64,000 bases of DNA from Chitinophagaceae bacterium (GTDB taxonomy: Bacteria > Bacteroidota > Bacteroidia > Chitinophagales > Chitinophagaceae), in contig JAHBTJ010000011.1 in NCBI GenBank assembly GCA_019638595.1, positions 124,001 to 188,000 of the forward strand. Direction: 5' to 3'. Shown piece by piece: positions 9,154-17,577 of the stretch. The first letter of the stretch is position 1. Each line of letters begins with the position of its first letter. Made by a program: the position numbers and the translations under genes. The notes under the pieces were generated by a model. That model was not told the DNA's origin and ran no database searches. It saw only the letters and a list, made by a program, of their open reading frames with translations.

Positions 9154-10239
9154 ATGAAAGCGTTTTATTCAAGAACAGCAGCCGTATTGCTTTGGTGCAT
9201 GGTGGGGGTACTATCGGCCCATGCACAGCAGTCAAAGTATACTGCCCCGGCATTAAGTAATCCTGCCTCCTGGTCGGTCATTATGTTGCCCGACCCGCAA
9301 ACCTATCAAAAGTTCGAACGCAACCAGCCGTTATTTGAGCTGATGACGGCATGGATAAGTGACAATATTAAAAGGCTGAATATACAACTGGTTATTTGTA
9401 CGGGTGATCTTGTTGAGCAGAACGAAATGATCAACCCAAATGGCGTTGCGGCAGATCAGCCCAGCCGAAAACAATGGGCATCCGTTGCAAGGGCGTTTAA
9501 CAGGCTGGATGGGAAGGTTCCTTACATACTGGCTGCAGGCAATCATGATTACGGCTATTCCAACATCAGCGTGCGCAGGTCTAACTACAATCATTATTTC
9601 CCGGTAGATAAAAACTTTCTCACGCAAAATATAGTAAGAGAAGTAGCCCTGAATGCGGAAGGCATTCCTACACTGGAGAATGCGGCCTATGAATTTGTTT
9701 CTCCAACAGGCAGGAATTTTTTATTCTTTACACTGGAGTTCGCTCCCCGCGATACTGTGCTGGCATGGGCTACAAAAGTAGCGTCTATGGAAAAGTATAA
9801 AAATCATACAGCGGCTGTTCTTACGCATTCCTATCTGAATTCGGAAAACGCCCGCATTCAAAAAGAAAATTATCCTGTTACTGATGGTAATTATGGCGAA
9901 GCGATCTGGAAAAAGCTGGTAGCGCCCTCCGCTAACTTTCAATTGGTTTTTTCAGGGCATATTGGTGCAGAAAACGATGCAAGAGCGCATGTTGGATTCA
10001 GGGTAGACAAAAACGCAGGAGGTAAAAAAGTAAGCCAGATGGTTTTTAACGCGCAGGCAATGGGCGGTGGCTGGCATGGAAATGGGGGAGACGGATGGCT
10101 GCGTATACTGGAATTTTTGCCCGATGGAAAAACAGTAAAGGTGAAAACGTTCTCACCTCTTTTTGCTATATCGCCTGCCACGCAGCAGTATGCATGGCGT
10201 ACAGCGCCATACGATGAGTTTGAATTTTCCATTGACTGA
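9154..10239 (+). CDS. Secreted calcineurin-like metallophosphoesterase
   Basis: A signal peptide (MKAFYSRTAAVLLWCMVGVL, cleavage near AHA-Q) precedes a metallophosphoesterase domain. The metal-ligand blocks are in order: MLPDPQ (an Asp in the first block, with DPQ in place of the usual D-x-H), CTGDLVE, AGNHDYG, an LTHSY block and VFSGHIGAE. The 361-residue length is normal for exported members. It closes the three-gene phosphoesterase run and is followed by a strong hairpin terminator. Substrate not predictable. Confidence 0.83.
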   Translation: MKAFYSRTAAVLLWCMVGVLSAHAQQSKYTAPALSNPASWSVIMLPDPQTYQKFERNQPLFELMTAWISDNIKRLNIQLVICTGDLVEQNEMINPNGVAADQPSRKQWASVARAFNRLDGKVPYILAAGNHDYGYSNISVRRSNYNHYFPVDKNFLTQNIVREVALNAEGIPTLENAAYEFVSPTGRNFLFFTLEFAPRDTVLAWATKVASMEKYKNHTAAVLTHSYLNSENARIQKENYPVTDGNYGEAIWKKLVAPSANFQLVFSGHIGAENDARAHVGFRVDKNAGGKKVSQMVFNAQAMGGGWHGNGGDGWLRILEFLPDGKTVKVKTFSPLFAISPATQQYAWRTAPYDEFEFSID

Positions 10240-10311
10240 CCGGCGCCTGTTATTATACGCCCATTGGTTGCAGATGTGTAGATTTACAGACGTGGCGCGT
10301 TTGCCGTAAAT

Positions 10312-10341
10312 AAAAAACACCCGGTTCAGCGGGTGTTTTTT
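10312..10341. terminator. Bidirectional intrinsic terminator
   Basis: A perfect stem AAAAAACACCC / GGGTGTTTTTT with loop GGTTCAGC. A-tract on one side and T-tract on the other let it work on both strands. It separates the phosphoesterase run (+) from the outer-membrane protein gene (-), which converge here. Confidence 0.9.
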
Positions 10342-10359
10342 ATAATGATATGTTGCCGG

Positions 10360-10449
10360 TCAGGCATTTGCAATAAGCGTGTAAATTACAATAAAGGCAA
10401 TTACCGTTATTCTTATCAATACAATCTTGGACGAGAGATTTTTTTTCAT
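10360..10449 (-). CDS. Possible 29-residue hydrophobic peptide
   Basis: Reading leftward from the ATG at 10449, a short frame encodes MKKNLSSKIVLIRITVIAFI and then VIYTLIANA before TGA. It has a basic N-terminus followed by one hydrophobic segment, so it could be a membrane peptide or a bare signal-like sequence. It sits 70 bases downstream of the outer-membrane protein gene on the same strand and before the shared terminator, so it would be transcribed. No family recognised; a chance frame cannot be excluded. Confidence 0.35.
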   Translation of the reverse strand: MKKNLSSKIVLIRITVIAFIVIYTLIANA

Positions 10450-10519
10450 GGCTTTAAGTTTTATAGGATGATTGATTACAGGAGTTTACGCCAATGTTAA
10501 TCTCGTATTTTTCAGGTTG

Positions 10520-11500
10520 CTAAAATCTTACCGGGCAGGGAAGGGAGCCATTAGAATAACCGCCTCCGAATCTTATACCCAATTTAAAGGAAACAGAATA
10601 GTACGAATCCATCCTGGTGCCGGTTCCTCTTTTGTCTCCCGCGTTGTAAGGCGATATTCTGACACCGGGGCTTACCTGGGGAGCTTTATTGGCCATTTGT
10701 TTGGCAATTTCCGCTGTTGTGGATCCTGCTCCAAAATAGTTGTCGAAATCGCTGTCGGATATATAGTTGGTGCCGATATCGTCGAGGTAGTCGGTAAATG
10801 TTTTCCTGTTCACTAATTCAAGCGCTCCGCTGATCCTGTCGGAAAAATAGTAACGGATGCCCACACCATAAGGAATATTTATTTGTGTAAGGCTGTATTC
10901 CTTCCTGTCGGGATATTGAGGCATTCCCTGTCCCTCGGTGCGGAGTGGTTGTAAGGCAACCAGTTGCTTTGAGCCGTCGGGGGCAGTGTATACGCCTTTA
11001 GGATTAAATTTAAAAACACCCACGCCTATAATGCCATATGGACGGAATTTATGATACAGGTCTTTATCGTCGCTTTCCAACAGAACAAGAGGATATATTT
11101 CGGCCGTTAAGGTAGCTTCAGAAACAGGAGTTTGAACAGAGAGGTTCCTGTTTTTACGGGCAACTTCAGCCCCTCCTTTATCTACAATAATACTATCCGC
11201 ACCTTCCAGTGTGGTAAAGTTTACAGCAAGCGACAGTCCAAAGAACTCACTGGGGCGAACTGAAAAATAAGCGCCTTTCATGAGTTTGGTCATCTGGATA
11301 TTATTATCCTTGATGAAGGTTGTTCCAATGCCCGGGCGTCCGCCAAGGTCGCCCAACAGGTTAGATGGGCCAACGTTGATCCCTATTTCATACACGGGCT
11401 TGCTGAAAAACTGGTATTGGCTGTATGATTTTACAGACAGCAGACTGGTTGCCATTAATATACAGGCACGAAAAGTGAGGTTAGGTATATTTTTTATCAT
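10520..11500 (-). CDS. Outer-membrane beta-barrel protein (DUF6089-like)
   Basis: The start at 11500 is preferred over the longer frame (to 11581), because it gives a proper signal peptide (MIKNIPNLTFRACILMATSL, cleavage after VKSYS-Q). The mature protein, about 300 residues, opens with YEIGINVGPSNLLGDLGG, a pattern I associate with DUF6089/PorT-like barrels in Bacteroidota. It alternates amphipathic strands and ends in an aromatic residue (PVRF). Exact role unknown; an envelope-structural or secretion-linked function is an inference. Confidence 0.7.
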   Translation of the reverse strand: MIKNIPNLTFRACILMATSLLSVKSYSQYQFFSKPVYEIGINVGPSNLLGDLGGRPGIGTTFIKDNNIQMTKLMKGAYFSVRPSEFFGLSLAVNFTTLEGADSIIVDKGGAEVARKNRNLSVQTPVSEATLTAEIYPLVLLESDDKDLYHKFRPYGIIGVGVFKFNPKGVYTAPDGSKQLVALQPLRTEGQGMPQYPDRKEYSLTQINIPYGVGIRYYFSDRISGALELVNRKTFTDYLDDIGTNYISDSDFDNYFGAGSTTAEIAKQMANKAPQVSPGVRISPYNAGDKRGTGTRMDSYYSVSFKLGIRFGGGYSNGSLPCPVRF

Positions 11501-11634
11501 GAGAGCGGATTTATTGCTTTCAAAAAAGTATTGGACTGACCTATTAAACGGAAGATGGGATAAAATATTATAGAGCTCCACATGTGGCGGGAGGTGCGGA
11601 GCCGGGGCAAATAAGGATTAAAAGGAGAGAAATT

Positions 11635-12081
11635 TTATGCCAGTATCATTTTTATGTGCTCAATATTATCCTCCAGGTAAATATCGCTGTCCTGTACAAA
11701 GCCGAAACTTTCGTAAAAATTTTTCAGGTAAAATTGTGCTCCTATTCTTATGGAAACCTGTCCAAAAAGCTGGTATACAGCGTTTATAGAACGTTGCATC
11801 AACTCCCTGCCAATGCCGGAACCCCTTACGGAAGCAGAGTTCACAACCCTTCCTATAGAAGCTTCTGTATAAGAAATTCCCGGAGGTAAAATGCGTGTAT
11901 ATGCTATCAGCTTGTCAGCCTCCCATGCGCATACATGACTGGCTTTTTGATCTTTGTCATCTATATCCTGGAATGCACATTGTTGCTCAACAATAAAAAC
12001 CGCTGCCCTTAGTTGCAGTATCTTGTACAGCTCGTTATTGGAGAGTGCTTCAAAAGGCTTAAGTGTCCAGTGTATTGCCAT
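11635..12081 (-). CDS. ElaA-like GNAT N-acetyltransferase
   Basis: The 148-residue protein matches the ElaA branch of GNAT acetyltransferases: LYKILQLRAAVFIVEQQCAF near the N-terminus, then IGRVVNSASVRGSGIGRELM, where RGSGIG forms the acetyl-CoA pyrophosphate loop, then YLKNFYESFGF. It transfers an acetyl group from acetyl-CoA to an unknown amine acceptor in the cytoplasm. It lies 56 bases downstream of rarA on the same strand and may share its transcript. Confidence 0.88.
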   Translation of the reverse strand: MAIHWTLKPFEALSNNELYKILQLRAAVFIVEQQCAFQDIDDKDQKASHVCAWEADKLIAYTRILPPGISYTEASIGRVVNSASVRGSGIGRELMQRSINAVYQLFGQVSIRIGAQFYLKNFYESFGFVQDSDIYLEDNIEHIKMILA

Positions 12082-12137
12082 GAAAATTTGATGTATGATA
12101 ACAAAATAAAGGGACAGACCGGGCGGCTTATAAGTGT

Positions 12138-13400
12138 TCAGTAGCGGTATTTATCCTTCCATAAGCTTTTCAGCCATTTTCTTAACTCTTCCTCTCTCGC
12201 ATTTTTGCCGGGATTATAAAAAGCGGTACCGCTTATTTCGTCAGGCAGATACTCCTGTGCTGAAAAGTTCTGTTCATAGTCGTGAGCGTATTGATAACCT
12301 TTACCGTAGTCCAGGTTTTTCATCAGTTTGGTAGGCGCGTTCCTGATGTGCAGCGGAACAGGAAGGTCGCCATATTGCTTTACCGCTGCCATAGCGTTGT
12401 TAATGGCCATATAAGACGCGTTGCTTTTAGGAGAAGCCGCCAGATAAGTGGCGCATTGAGACAGGATGATCCTTGCTTCGGGATTGCCGATCTTATTGAC
12501 AGCTTCAAACGTTGCATTTGCCAGCAGCAGTGCGTTGGCATTCGCGTTCCCAATATCTTCACTTGCTAATATTACCAGCCTCCTCGCAATGAATTTTATA
12601 TCCTCTCCGCCTTCAATCATTCTTGCCAGCCAGTATACTGCCGCGTTAGGATCACTGCCCCTGATGGATTTTATGAATGCAGAAATGATATCATAATGCT
12701 GTTCCCCGCTTTTATCGTACAACGCTATCTTCTTTTGAGCTATCTCCATTACAATATCGTTCGTAATGACAGCCGGCTTGTTTTCCGGTAATGCGTCTGC
12801 TACTATTTCCAGCAGGTTCAGCAGCTTCCTGGCATCGCCTCCCGATATATTTAATAAAGCGTTTGTTTCTGCCAGTTCCACTTTTCTTTTTTTCAGCCAC
12901 TCATCTTTATCAATGGCTTGTTGCAATAGTCTTTTCAGCGCATTTTCATCCAGGGGCTTCAATACGTATACGAGGCAGCGGCTCAGCAACGCGGCGTTCA
13001 CTTCAAATGACGGGTTTTCGGTGGTAGCGCCTATTAGTGTGATAGTGCCTTTTTCCACGGCGCCTAATAACGCGTCCTGCTGTCCTTTATTAAAACGATG
13101 TATTTCATCAATAAATAAAATACTTTCAGGGAGCAGCTTTGCTTTTTCAATTACTTCTCTTACTTCCTTTACGCCCGCACTGATAGCGCTTAAAGTATAA
13201 AACGGAACATTCAGCGTATGCGCAATAATGTTAGCAATGGTGGTTTTACCTACGCCGGGTGGTCCCCATAATATCATAGACGGGATCTTCCCCGCGTCTA
13301 TTGCTTTACGCAATACGCTTCCTTTACCTGTAAGATGTTCCTGTCCTGTCAGGTCGTCCAGCGAGCGTGGACGTAATCGTTCCGCCAATGGAGTAGCCAT
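12138..13400 (-). CDS. rarA: Replication-associated recombination protein A (AAA ATPase)
   Basis: RarA/MgsA is a clamp-loader-like ATPase that acts at stalled replication forks. The 420-residue protein shows LAERLRPRSLDDLTGQ at the N-terminus, Walker A GPPGVGKTT (residues 46-54), Walker B ILFIDEIHRF near residue 95, sensor GATTENPSFEVN, and the C-terminal helical tetramerisation region including SIRGSDPNAAVYWLARM. Length is slightly short of E. coli RarA (447). The promoter may be the TACATTTG box at 13406-13413. Confidence 0.94.
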   Translation of the reverse strand: MATPLAERLRPRSLDDLTGQEHLTGKGSVLRKAIDAGKIPSMILWGPPGVGKTTIANIIAHTLNVPFYTLSAISAGVKEVREVIEKAKLLPESILFIDEIHRFNKGQQDALLGAVEKGTITLIGATTENPSFEVNAALLSRCLVYVLKPLDENALKRLLQQAIDKDEWLKKRKVELAETNALLNISGGDARKLLNLLEIVADALPENKPAVITNDIVMEIAQKKIALYDKSGEQHYDIISAFIKSIRGSDPNAAVYWLARMIEGGEDIKFIARRLVILASEDIGNANANALLLANATFEAVNKIGNPEARIILSQCATYLAASPKSNASYMAINNAMAAVKQYGDLPVPLHIRNAPTKLMKNLDYGKGYQYAHDYEQNFSAQEYLPDEISGTAFYNPGKNAREEELRKWLKSLWKDKYRY

Positions 13401-13405
13401 AAGGG

Positions 13406-13413
13406 CAAATGTA
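13406..13413 (-). promoter_or_regulatory. -7 box immediately upstream of rarA
   Basis: On the minus strand TACATTTG fits TAnnTTTG and ends five bases before the rarA ATG. If it is used, transcription would start at or next to the ATG and the mRNA would have almost no leader. Confidence 0.4.
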
Positions 13414-13458
13414 AGCGGATATGTTCAATTGCAGAACAATGATAGCTGTATTTGCCTG

Positions 13459-14025
13459 CTATTGAATTTTTGTGCTGAATGTTACGTCTGCATCGGTTGA
13501 CGATTTGCTGCTGCTTACCAGGTCGTTTGCCGCCTTTCCTCCATCAGGGTAATGGCGCAATACAATATTCACCGAACCATTTGCTGCAGCCGCGGTTGTC
13601 CAGCGGCTGGTTATACCCAAAGGAATACCGTCGCTGTCGTTGTTGAGATCGTCAATGGTAATATTGGATTCGCCCGACGGAATAAAATAAAAGCGATGGT
13701 CTGCCGCTTCTTCTTCTACTTCTTCTGTAATATCTTCTACGGGTGTTTTGGTTTTATCTAAAAGCACAATTTGCACGTCATATACCTTTTCAGGCGCTAA
13801 TACAATTTCACTAATTACCGGCGCATTACCACCGTCGCCATCAAGATCTTCCCATTTATAAGTCAGGCTGCTGCCTGTTCCCTGTTCTGTAAAATGCAGC
13901 TCAACAGTAGTAATAATTTCATTGTCGTTATCTTCAGGCTTCGCCGATTCTTTTTTACAGGAAACTGCAAAAAGTGCAACACATCCGGCCGCAATGACCG
14001 TTTTCGAAAAAAAGTTCATTTTCAT
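13459..14025 (-). CDS. Lipoprotein partner of the TonB-dependent receptor
   Basis: The 188-residue protein has a lipoprotein signal (MKMNFFSKTVIAAGCVALFA, then VSCKK with the lipid-anchored Cys), then an acidic linker (KPEDNDNE) and a beta-rich domain. The C-terminal LRHYPDGG...DADVTFSTKI pattern recurs in Bacteroidota lipoproteins annotated as type 1 periplasmic binding fold proteins, found next to TonB receptors. It lies 29 bases after the receptor gene in the same direction. The acidic clusters (DLDGDGG, DDLNNDSDG, EEVEEEAADH) could bind a cation, which would fit a metal-uptake role. Function is inferred from context only. Confidence 0.65.
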   Translation of the reverse strand: MKMNFFSKTVIAAGCVALFAVSCKKESAKPEDNDNEIITTVELHFTEQGTGSSLTYKWEDLDGDGGNAPVISEIVLAPEKVYDVQIVLLDKTKTPVEDITEEVEEEAADHRFYFIPSGESNITIDDLNNDSDGIPLGITSRWTTAAAANGSVNIVLRHYPDGGKAANDLVSSSKSSTDADVTFSTKIQ

Positions 14026-14054
14026 GATTTTGTTTTTTATAATGAGCAGATTAT

Positions 14055-16409
14055 TTACAAAGTTTTTTCCAGGGGTATTTTTAATCTTACCCCTATATTC
14101 CTTCCCCTTTCATCGGTGAAGTAGCGAAAGCTGTTCATGTATTCGCGGTAGGACCTGTTGAGCAGGTTGGTGCCGGAAAGCCCGACCGTTACAGGAAGAT
14201 TTTTTCCCACGAGGATGGTAGTAGATACATTCAGGTTCATCAATACATACCCTGCCGGCGGCTCCTTATAGTCCTGTAAGCCATGCTTGCTTTCGTCAGG
14301 AACCCTGGTTTGTTTGAATACAAAAGGCGTTTCAACGGAGATGTATGTACCAGAGAACTTCCCTCGATCGTTGAAGCTGTATGCTGCCTCCAGTGTCGTC
14401 CTGTCGGAAGGCATGCCTATCTGCCAGTCGTTCAGCGTACGATTGTATGCCCTGAGAACGGAAGTGCGGGATGTAAGTAGTATTTGTTTGGAAAGATGAT
14501 AATTCAAAGCCAGGTCTATGCCTGTAAGCCTGGCATTGGTTTGTTTCCATTTAGCCTGTAAAAAGGTACCCGCCACCGTTACCATGGTATCGCCGGGTGA
14601 TGGCTGGAGGTAAATAAAGTTATTAATGATATTATTGTAAAAAATCAGTTCCGCAGAAAAAGTATTTTTACTGTTGTTAAAGCTCAAACCCGCTATCATA
14701 TTGAACGATTGTTCCGGTTTTACATCCGGTACCAAAGCCGTATTCCTGTCTATAAATCCTGTTTCATAAAATCCTGTTCCCTGGTGAATGCCATCGCTTA
14801 ATAATTCATTTACATAAGGCGCCCTTGTTGCCAGCGTTACACCCGTATTTACTTTAAGCTGGTCATTTATTTTGTAAATGGCATTAAAGGATGCACCAAC
14901 GGTGGAGTAATTAAAGTTGTAAGAGAGTGGTTCGCTGTTGTAGGGATACCTTGTTGTATTGATATTCTTATAATCGTACCGTACTCCACCCTGCACTTCC
15001 CACTGGTGCTTGCTCCATTTTTCGATCCAGTAACCCCCAAGCGTAGACGAAGTATAAGCCGGGATAAAATAACGCCCCCCGTACGAATTGTCCTGTTGCA
15101 TGGCGGATATGCCTACTGTTCCGTTGAAGTTGCCGTTAGCAGGATGATCCCAGGAAATATCTTCCGACAGGGTGAGAACGGCCAGTCGCATCTGCGCTCC
15201 TTTCCTGGACGCATCTCTTACTATATCATATTCCTGCCTGCGGTTATGCTGAGCCGCCAGTTGTACGTGGAATTTTCCAATTCCCGATTTGAAATTGCTT
15301 TTAATTTTAAACAACCGGTGCGTTACATCCTGGTAAGGGCGGCCGATCTCATAAGAATCTTTTCCCAGGTAGATGTCATCCGGCCTGGATGCGGCAATTG
15401 CGTTTTTGAGATCGGTAAGGTTACCCATATGCGAGCCCGAGAAGATGCCGATCTGTGTATTGAACTGGCTGTAAAAAGATTCTATATCATACTGCTCTTT
15501 TTTCCATCCGGCTGTTAAAGAAAAGTTGGCCTCCTGCAAAGCAGTATTGTTCAGCCGGTAATGAGGTGTGCTTATATTGGCTGCTTTTTTAAAAGTGCCC
15601 TGTACCCGGTAGCTGAATGCCGGCAGCTTTTTCAATTGTTGCTCAAACATGGCAGACGCATAATATTGCCGGTCGTTGCTGAAATAACCGGTATTCAGTT
15701 CCCCGTAATAACCTGGCAGGTAGCGTAATGGTTTCGGGTTTACCAGTATTACACCGGCAATAGCGTCGGAACCGTATTTTAGCTCATCCACTCCTTTTAT
15801 TACCGTGAGCTTATCAGCTATAAAGGGATCAATTTCAGGAGCATGTTCATTGCCCCATTGCTGCCCTTCCTGGCGTACGCCATTGTTAATAGTAAGAATG
15901 CGATTGCTGTGCAAGCCATGAATAACAGGTTTTGAAACCGTTGATCCTGTTTGTAACATGCTTACTCCATTCAGCTTGCTGAGTGCCTGGGCAAGAGACA
16001 GCCCTTTGGTTTCCTCAAGTGTTTGCCCGCTCAGCTCCTGCTTAAATCCTGTGTTGGGAATTCCTTTCCGGGCTTCCACCACTACGGCGCCCAATGTTTT
16101 ACGCGCATGATCTAAAAAGATGTCCTGGTGCCTGTTACGATCCAGCCTGATCTTTTGTTCTACAGGGTCGCAGCTTACATGACTGATGTATAACGTGTAT
16201 TCACCGGCGCAAAGCTGCCCGAAAACGAAGTCCCCGTTTTCATCTGTAGTAATTTCCCTGTTGAGCTCTTTGAGCAATACAGTGGCGGCATATAATTTTT
16301 CTTTTGTATCTGCATCTTCTACATGACCCGAGAGGCGCAGGGTACAATCCTGGCAAAACGAATGGGATGTGATCGCCATACACAGCAGCAAAACCGGATA
16401 ATATTTCAA
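14055..16409 (-). CDS. TonB-dependent outer-membrane receptor
   Basis: The 784-residue protein has a signal peptide (to about residue 20, ...SHSFCQ), a CarboxypepD-regulatory-like domain (LSGHVEDADTKEKLYAATVL through LYISHV, residues about 25-100), a plug domain (KLNGVSMLQTG..., GVDELKYGSDAIAGVI), and a 22-strand barrel whose last strand ends in IGVRLKIPLEKTL. The plug phrase QQWGNEHAPEIDP resembles that of ZnuD-like zinc receptors rather than SusC. It is the middle gene of a three-gene operon with a His/Cys-rich small protein upstream and a lipoprotein downstream, pointing to metal or metal-chelate import. Confidence 0.85.
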   Translation of the reverse strand: MKYYPVLLLCMAITSHSFCQDCTLRLSGHVEDADTKEKLYAATVLLKELNREITTDENGDFVFGQLCAGEYTLYISHVSCDPVEQKIRLDRNRHQDIFLDHARKTLGAVVVEARKGIPNTGFKQELSGQTLEETKGLSLAQALSKLNGVSMLQTGSTVSKPVIHGLHSNRILTINNGVRQEGQQWGNEHAPEIDPFIADKLTVIKGVDELKYGSDAIAGVILVNPKPLRYLPGYYGELNTGYFSNDRQYYASAMFEQQLKKLPAFSYRVQGTFKKAANISTPHYRLNNTALQEANFSLTAGWKKEQYDIESFYSQFNTQIGIFSGSHMGNLTDLKNAIAASRPDDIYLGKDSYEIGRPYQDVTHRLFKIKSNFKSGIGKFHVQLAAQHNRRQEYDIVRDASRKGAQMRLAVLTLSEDISWDHPANGNFNGTVGISAMQQDNSYGGRYFIPAYTSSTLGGYWIEKWSKHQWEVQGGVRYDYKNINTTRYPYNSEPLSYNFNYSTVGASFNAIYKINDQLKVNTGVTLATRAPYVNELLSDGIHQGTGFYETGFIDRNTALVPDVKPEQSFNMIAGLSFNNSKNTFSAELIFYNNIINNFIYLQPSPGDTMVTVAGTFLQAKWKQTNARLTGIDLALNYHLSKQILLTSRTSVLRAYNRTLNDWQIGMPSDRTTLEAAYSFNDRGKFSGTYISVETPFVFKQTRVPDESKHGLQDYKEPPAGYVLMNLNVSTTILVGKNLPVTVGLSGTNLLNRSYREYMNSFRYFTDERGRNIGVRLKIPLEKTL

Positions 16410-16487
16410 CGGAATAAAATTTGGATAACAAAAAATACACAGGGCAAAAGCAGGAATATAGTTTCCTGTTCGGGGTAGGGAATGCTG

Positions 16488-16829
16488 TTATCCTAATGCG
16501 GGCGGGCCGCGTAAAGAAAAAAAGTTGTGCGCAGGGTTTTTGACTGCAGATGAAAAAGCGGATGCATATTCAATGCCGGTAGCAGGTGTGCGAAATTGAA
16601 TAATATCATTATTTTCCGTAAACGGCGAGGTTGCCACCAGGTTGTCGCAATTGCAATTAAAGCCGTGGTGATCAATATGGTCTTGTCCATCGTTTGCAGC
16701 TACGGTAGTAATGTCATCCTTATGATCGGCTACCAGGTCGTGCAGGAATTTTTTAGGCGTAATGCTAAATACCAGCACCAGTGCCAGTATCCATGCGTAA
16801 AAAGATCGTATGGTTTGCCTTCGGATCAA
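16488..16829 (-). CDS. Small His/Cys-rich membrane-anchored protein
   Basis: The 113-residue protein has one N-terminal hydrophobic segment (WILALVLVFSIT) and then a cluster of possible metal ligands: HDLVADHKDD, DGQDHIDHHGFNCNCDN. It ends SLRGPPALG, a C-terminal tag I recall from small proteins encoded next to TonB receptors in this phylum. No ATG exists in frame before a stop, so translation must start at the TTG. It is first in the operon with the receptor (78-base gap) and has a good -7 box (16849-16856). A periplasmic metal-handling role is an inference. Confidence 0.6.
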   Translation of the reverse strand: MIRRQTIRSFYAWILALVLVFSITPKKFLHDLVADHKDDITTVAANDGQDHIDHHGFNCNCDNLVATSPFTENNDIIQFRTPATGIEYASAFSSAVKNPAHNFFSLRGPPALG

Positions 16830-16848
16830 ATTTTTTGCTACAGTGTTG

Positions 16849-16856
16849 CAAATTTA
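16849..16856 (-). promoter_or_regulatory. -7 box of the TonB-receptor operon
   Basis: On the minus strand TAAATTTG matches TAnnTTTG exactly and would start transcription near 16844, about 15 bases before the TTG start of the small His/Cys-rich protein. No clear Zur- or Fur-like palindrome was identified. Confidence 0.45.
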
Positions 16857-17009
16857 TGGGTTTCTGTTGAAATGATACGGAATATTTTTATGTGCTTGTT
16901 ATTACAAACCGGTATGCATGTTTTTAATGAATGAGGGAATAATGGGGCAAACTCAATATGAGGCGAAAATTTGGAATACTCCCGTATGAGCCTGATCATA
17001 TGTTTTTTG

Positions 17010-17017
17010 TATTTTTG
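17010..17017 (+). promoter_or_regulatory. -7 box immediately upstream of the 80-residue protein gene
   Basis: TATTTTTG matches TAnnTTTG and ends five bases before the ATG at 17023. It would give a nearly leaderless mRNA, as at rarA and at 56314. Confidence 0.4.
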
Positions 17018-17022
17018 CAGCC

Positions 17023-17265
17023 ATGGAAAATATAAGTGTTCTTACGGATTTTGATCAGGTGGCGAGTACAGGAAATTTCAGGCAGATTGATGCGCCGGCT
17101 GACTTAGAGGGTTACTCTGTTTATATTGGTGGCAATTTTATTTTTATATCCAATGCTGCCCAACGTACAGTTCGGTTCAGCCTCGCTAATTTCAATACCA
17201 GTGTTTCCTCCGATTCCATTCATGAATGGATCAACCGGATAAAAAAGTTGTACCCCGGCTTCTAG
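17023..17265 (+). CDS. Conserved-looking small protein, unknown function
   Basis: This 80-residue protein has no signal peptide or membrane segment. It is a mixed alpha/beta sequence with a strand-rich middle (GYSVYIGGNFIFISNAAQRT) and a C-terminal helix (IHEWINRIKKLYPGF). I do not recognise the family. It stands alone between the divergent receptor operon and the GH127 gene, and is followed by a perfect 12-bp inverted repeat. A -7 box just upstream supports expression. Confidence 0.55.
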   Translation: MENISVLTDFDQVASTGNFRQIDAPADLEGYSVYIGGNFIFISNAAQRTVRFSLANFNTSVSSDSIHEWINRIKKLYPGF

Positions 17266-17289
17266 CTTTTTCATTCCAATTTTTTGTAG

Positions 17290-17324
17290 CAGTGTTTCCA
17301 ATTTTTCAAAAGTTGGAAACACTG
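17290..17324. repeat. Perfect 12-bp inverted repeat (hairpin)
   Basis: CAGTGTTTCCAA (17290-17301) and TTGGAAACACTG (17313-17324) are separated by 11 bases. It begins 24 bases after the small-protein stop. There is no T-run after either arm, so it is not a classic terminator; it could still stabilise the 3' end or bind a regulator. Confidence 0.6.
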
Positions 17325-17458
17325 GCATATCCAGGTCTTTTATGCCGGGTTGTTCCGGCTTTTCGCCAGGATATTACCCCGCCAGGGCATAACTTCTGAT
17401 CCGGGATGTTATTATAATAAGATGGCCGTGCCGGCTGTTATTGAAAAAAATCCTCTTT

Positions 17459-17508
17459 CACTAGGGGCTCTCTCCAAATAACGTGTCTTTAATTATTATA
17501 ATAAAATG
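17459..17508 (+). promoter_or_regulatory. Leader motif shared with the FecR gene (copy A)
   Basis: CACTAGGGGCT, then TCC-AAATAA, GTGTCT and TAATTATTATAATA, align with the sequence at 24371-24420 in the same order, and both are preceded by an A-run. Copy A sits before the GH127 gene, copy B before FecR. Either a shared promoter/leader under one sigma factor or the scar of a rearrangement. Confidence 0.6.
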
Positions 17509-17577
17509 ATCATCGAAATGAGATTTGCTTGCAAGTCGCCTGGTTTTCGTCACCTGTATCTTTTTAAAAATACAAAA

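Noticed and set aside
15006-15518. A 170-codon + strand frame inside the TonB receptor gene
   Set aside because: The minus-strand receptor frame is continuous and well matched to its family; the opposite frame is a coding shadow.
17290-17324. Inverted repeat considered as an intrinsic terminator
   Set aside because: No T-run follows the stem on either strand, so it is listed only as an inverted repeat.
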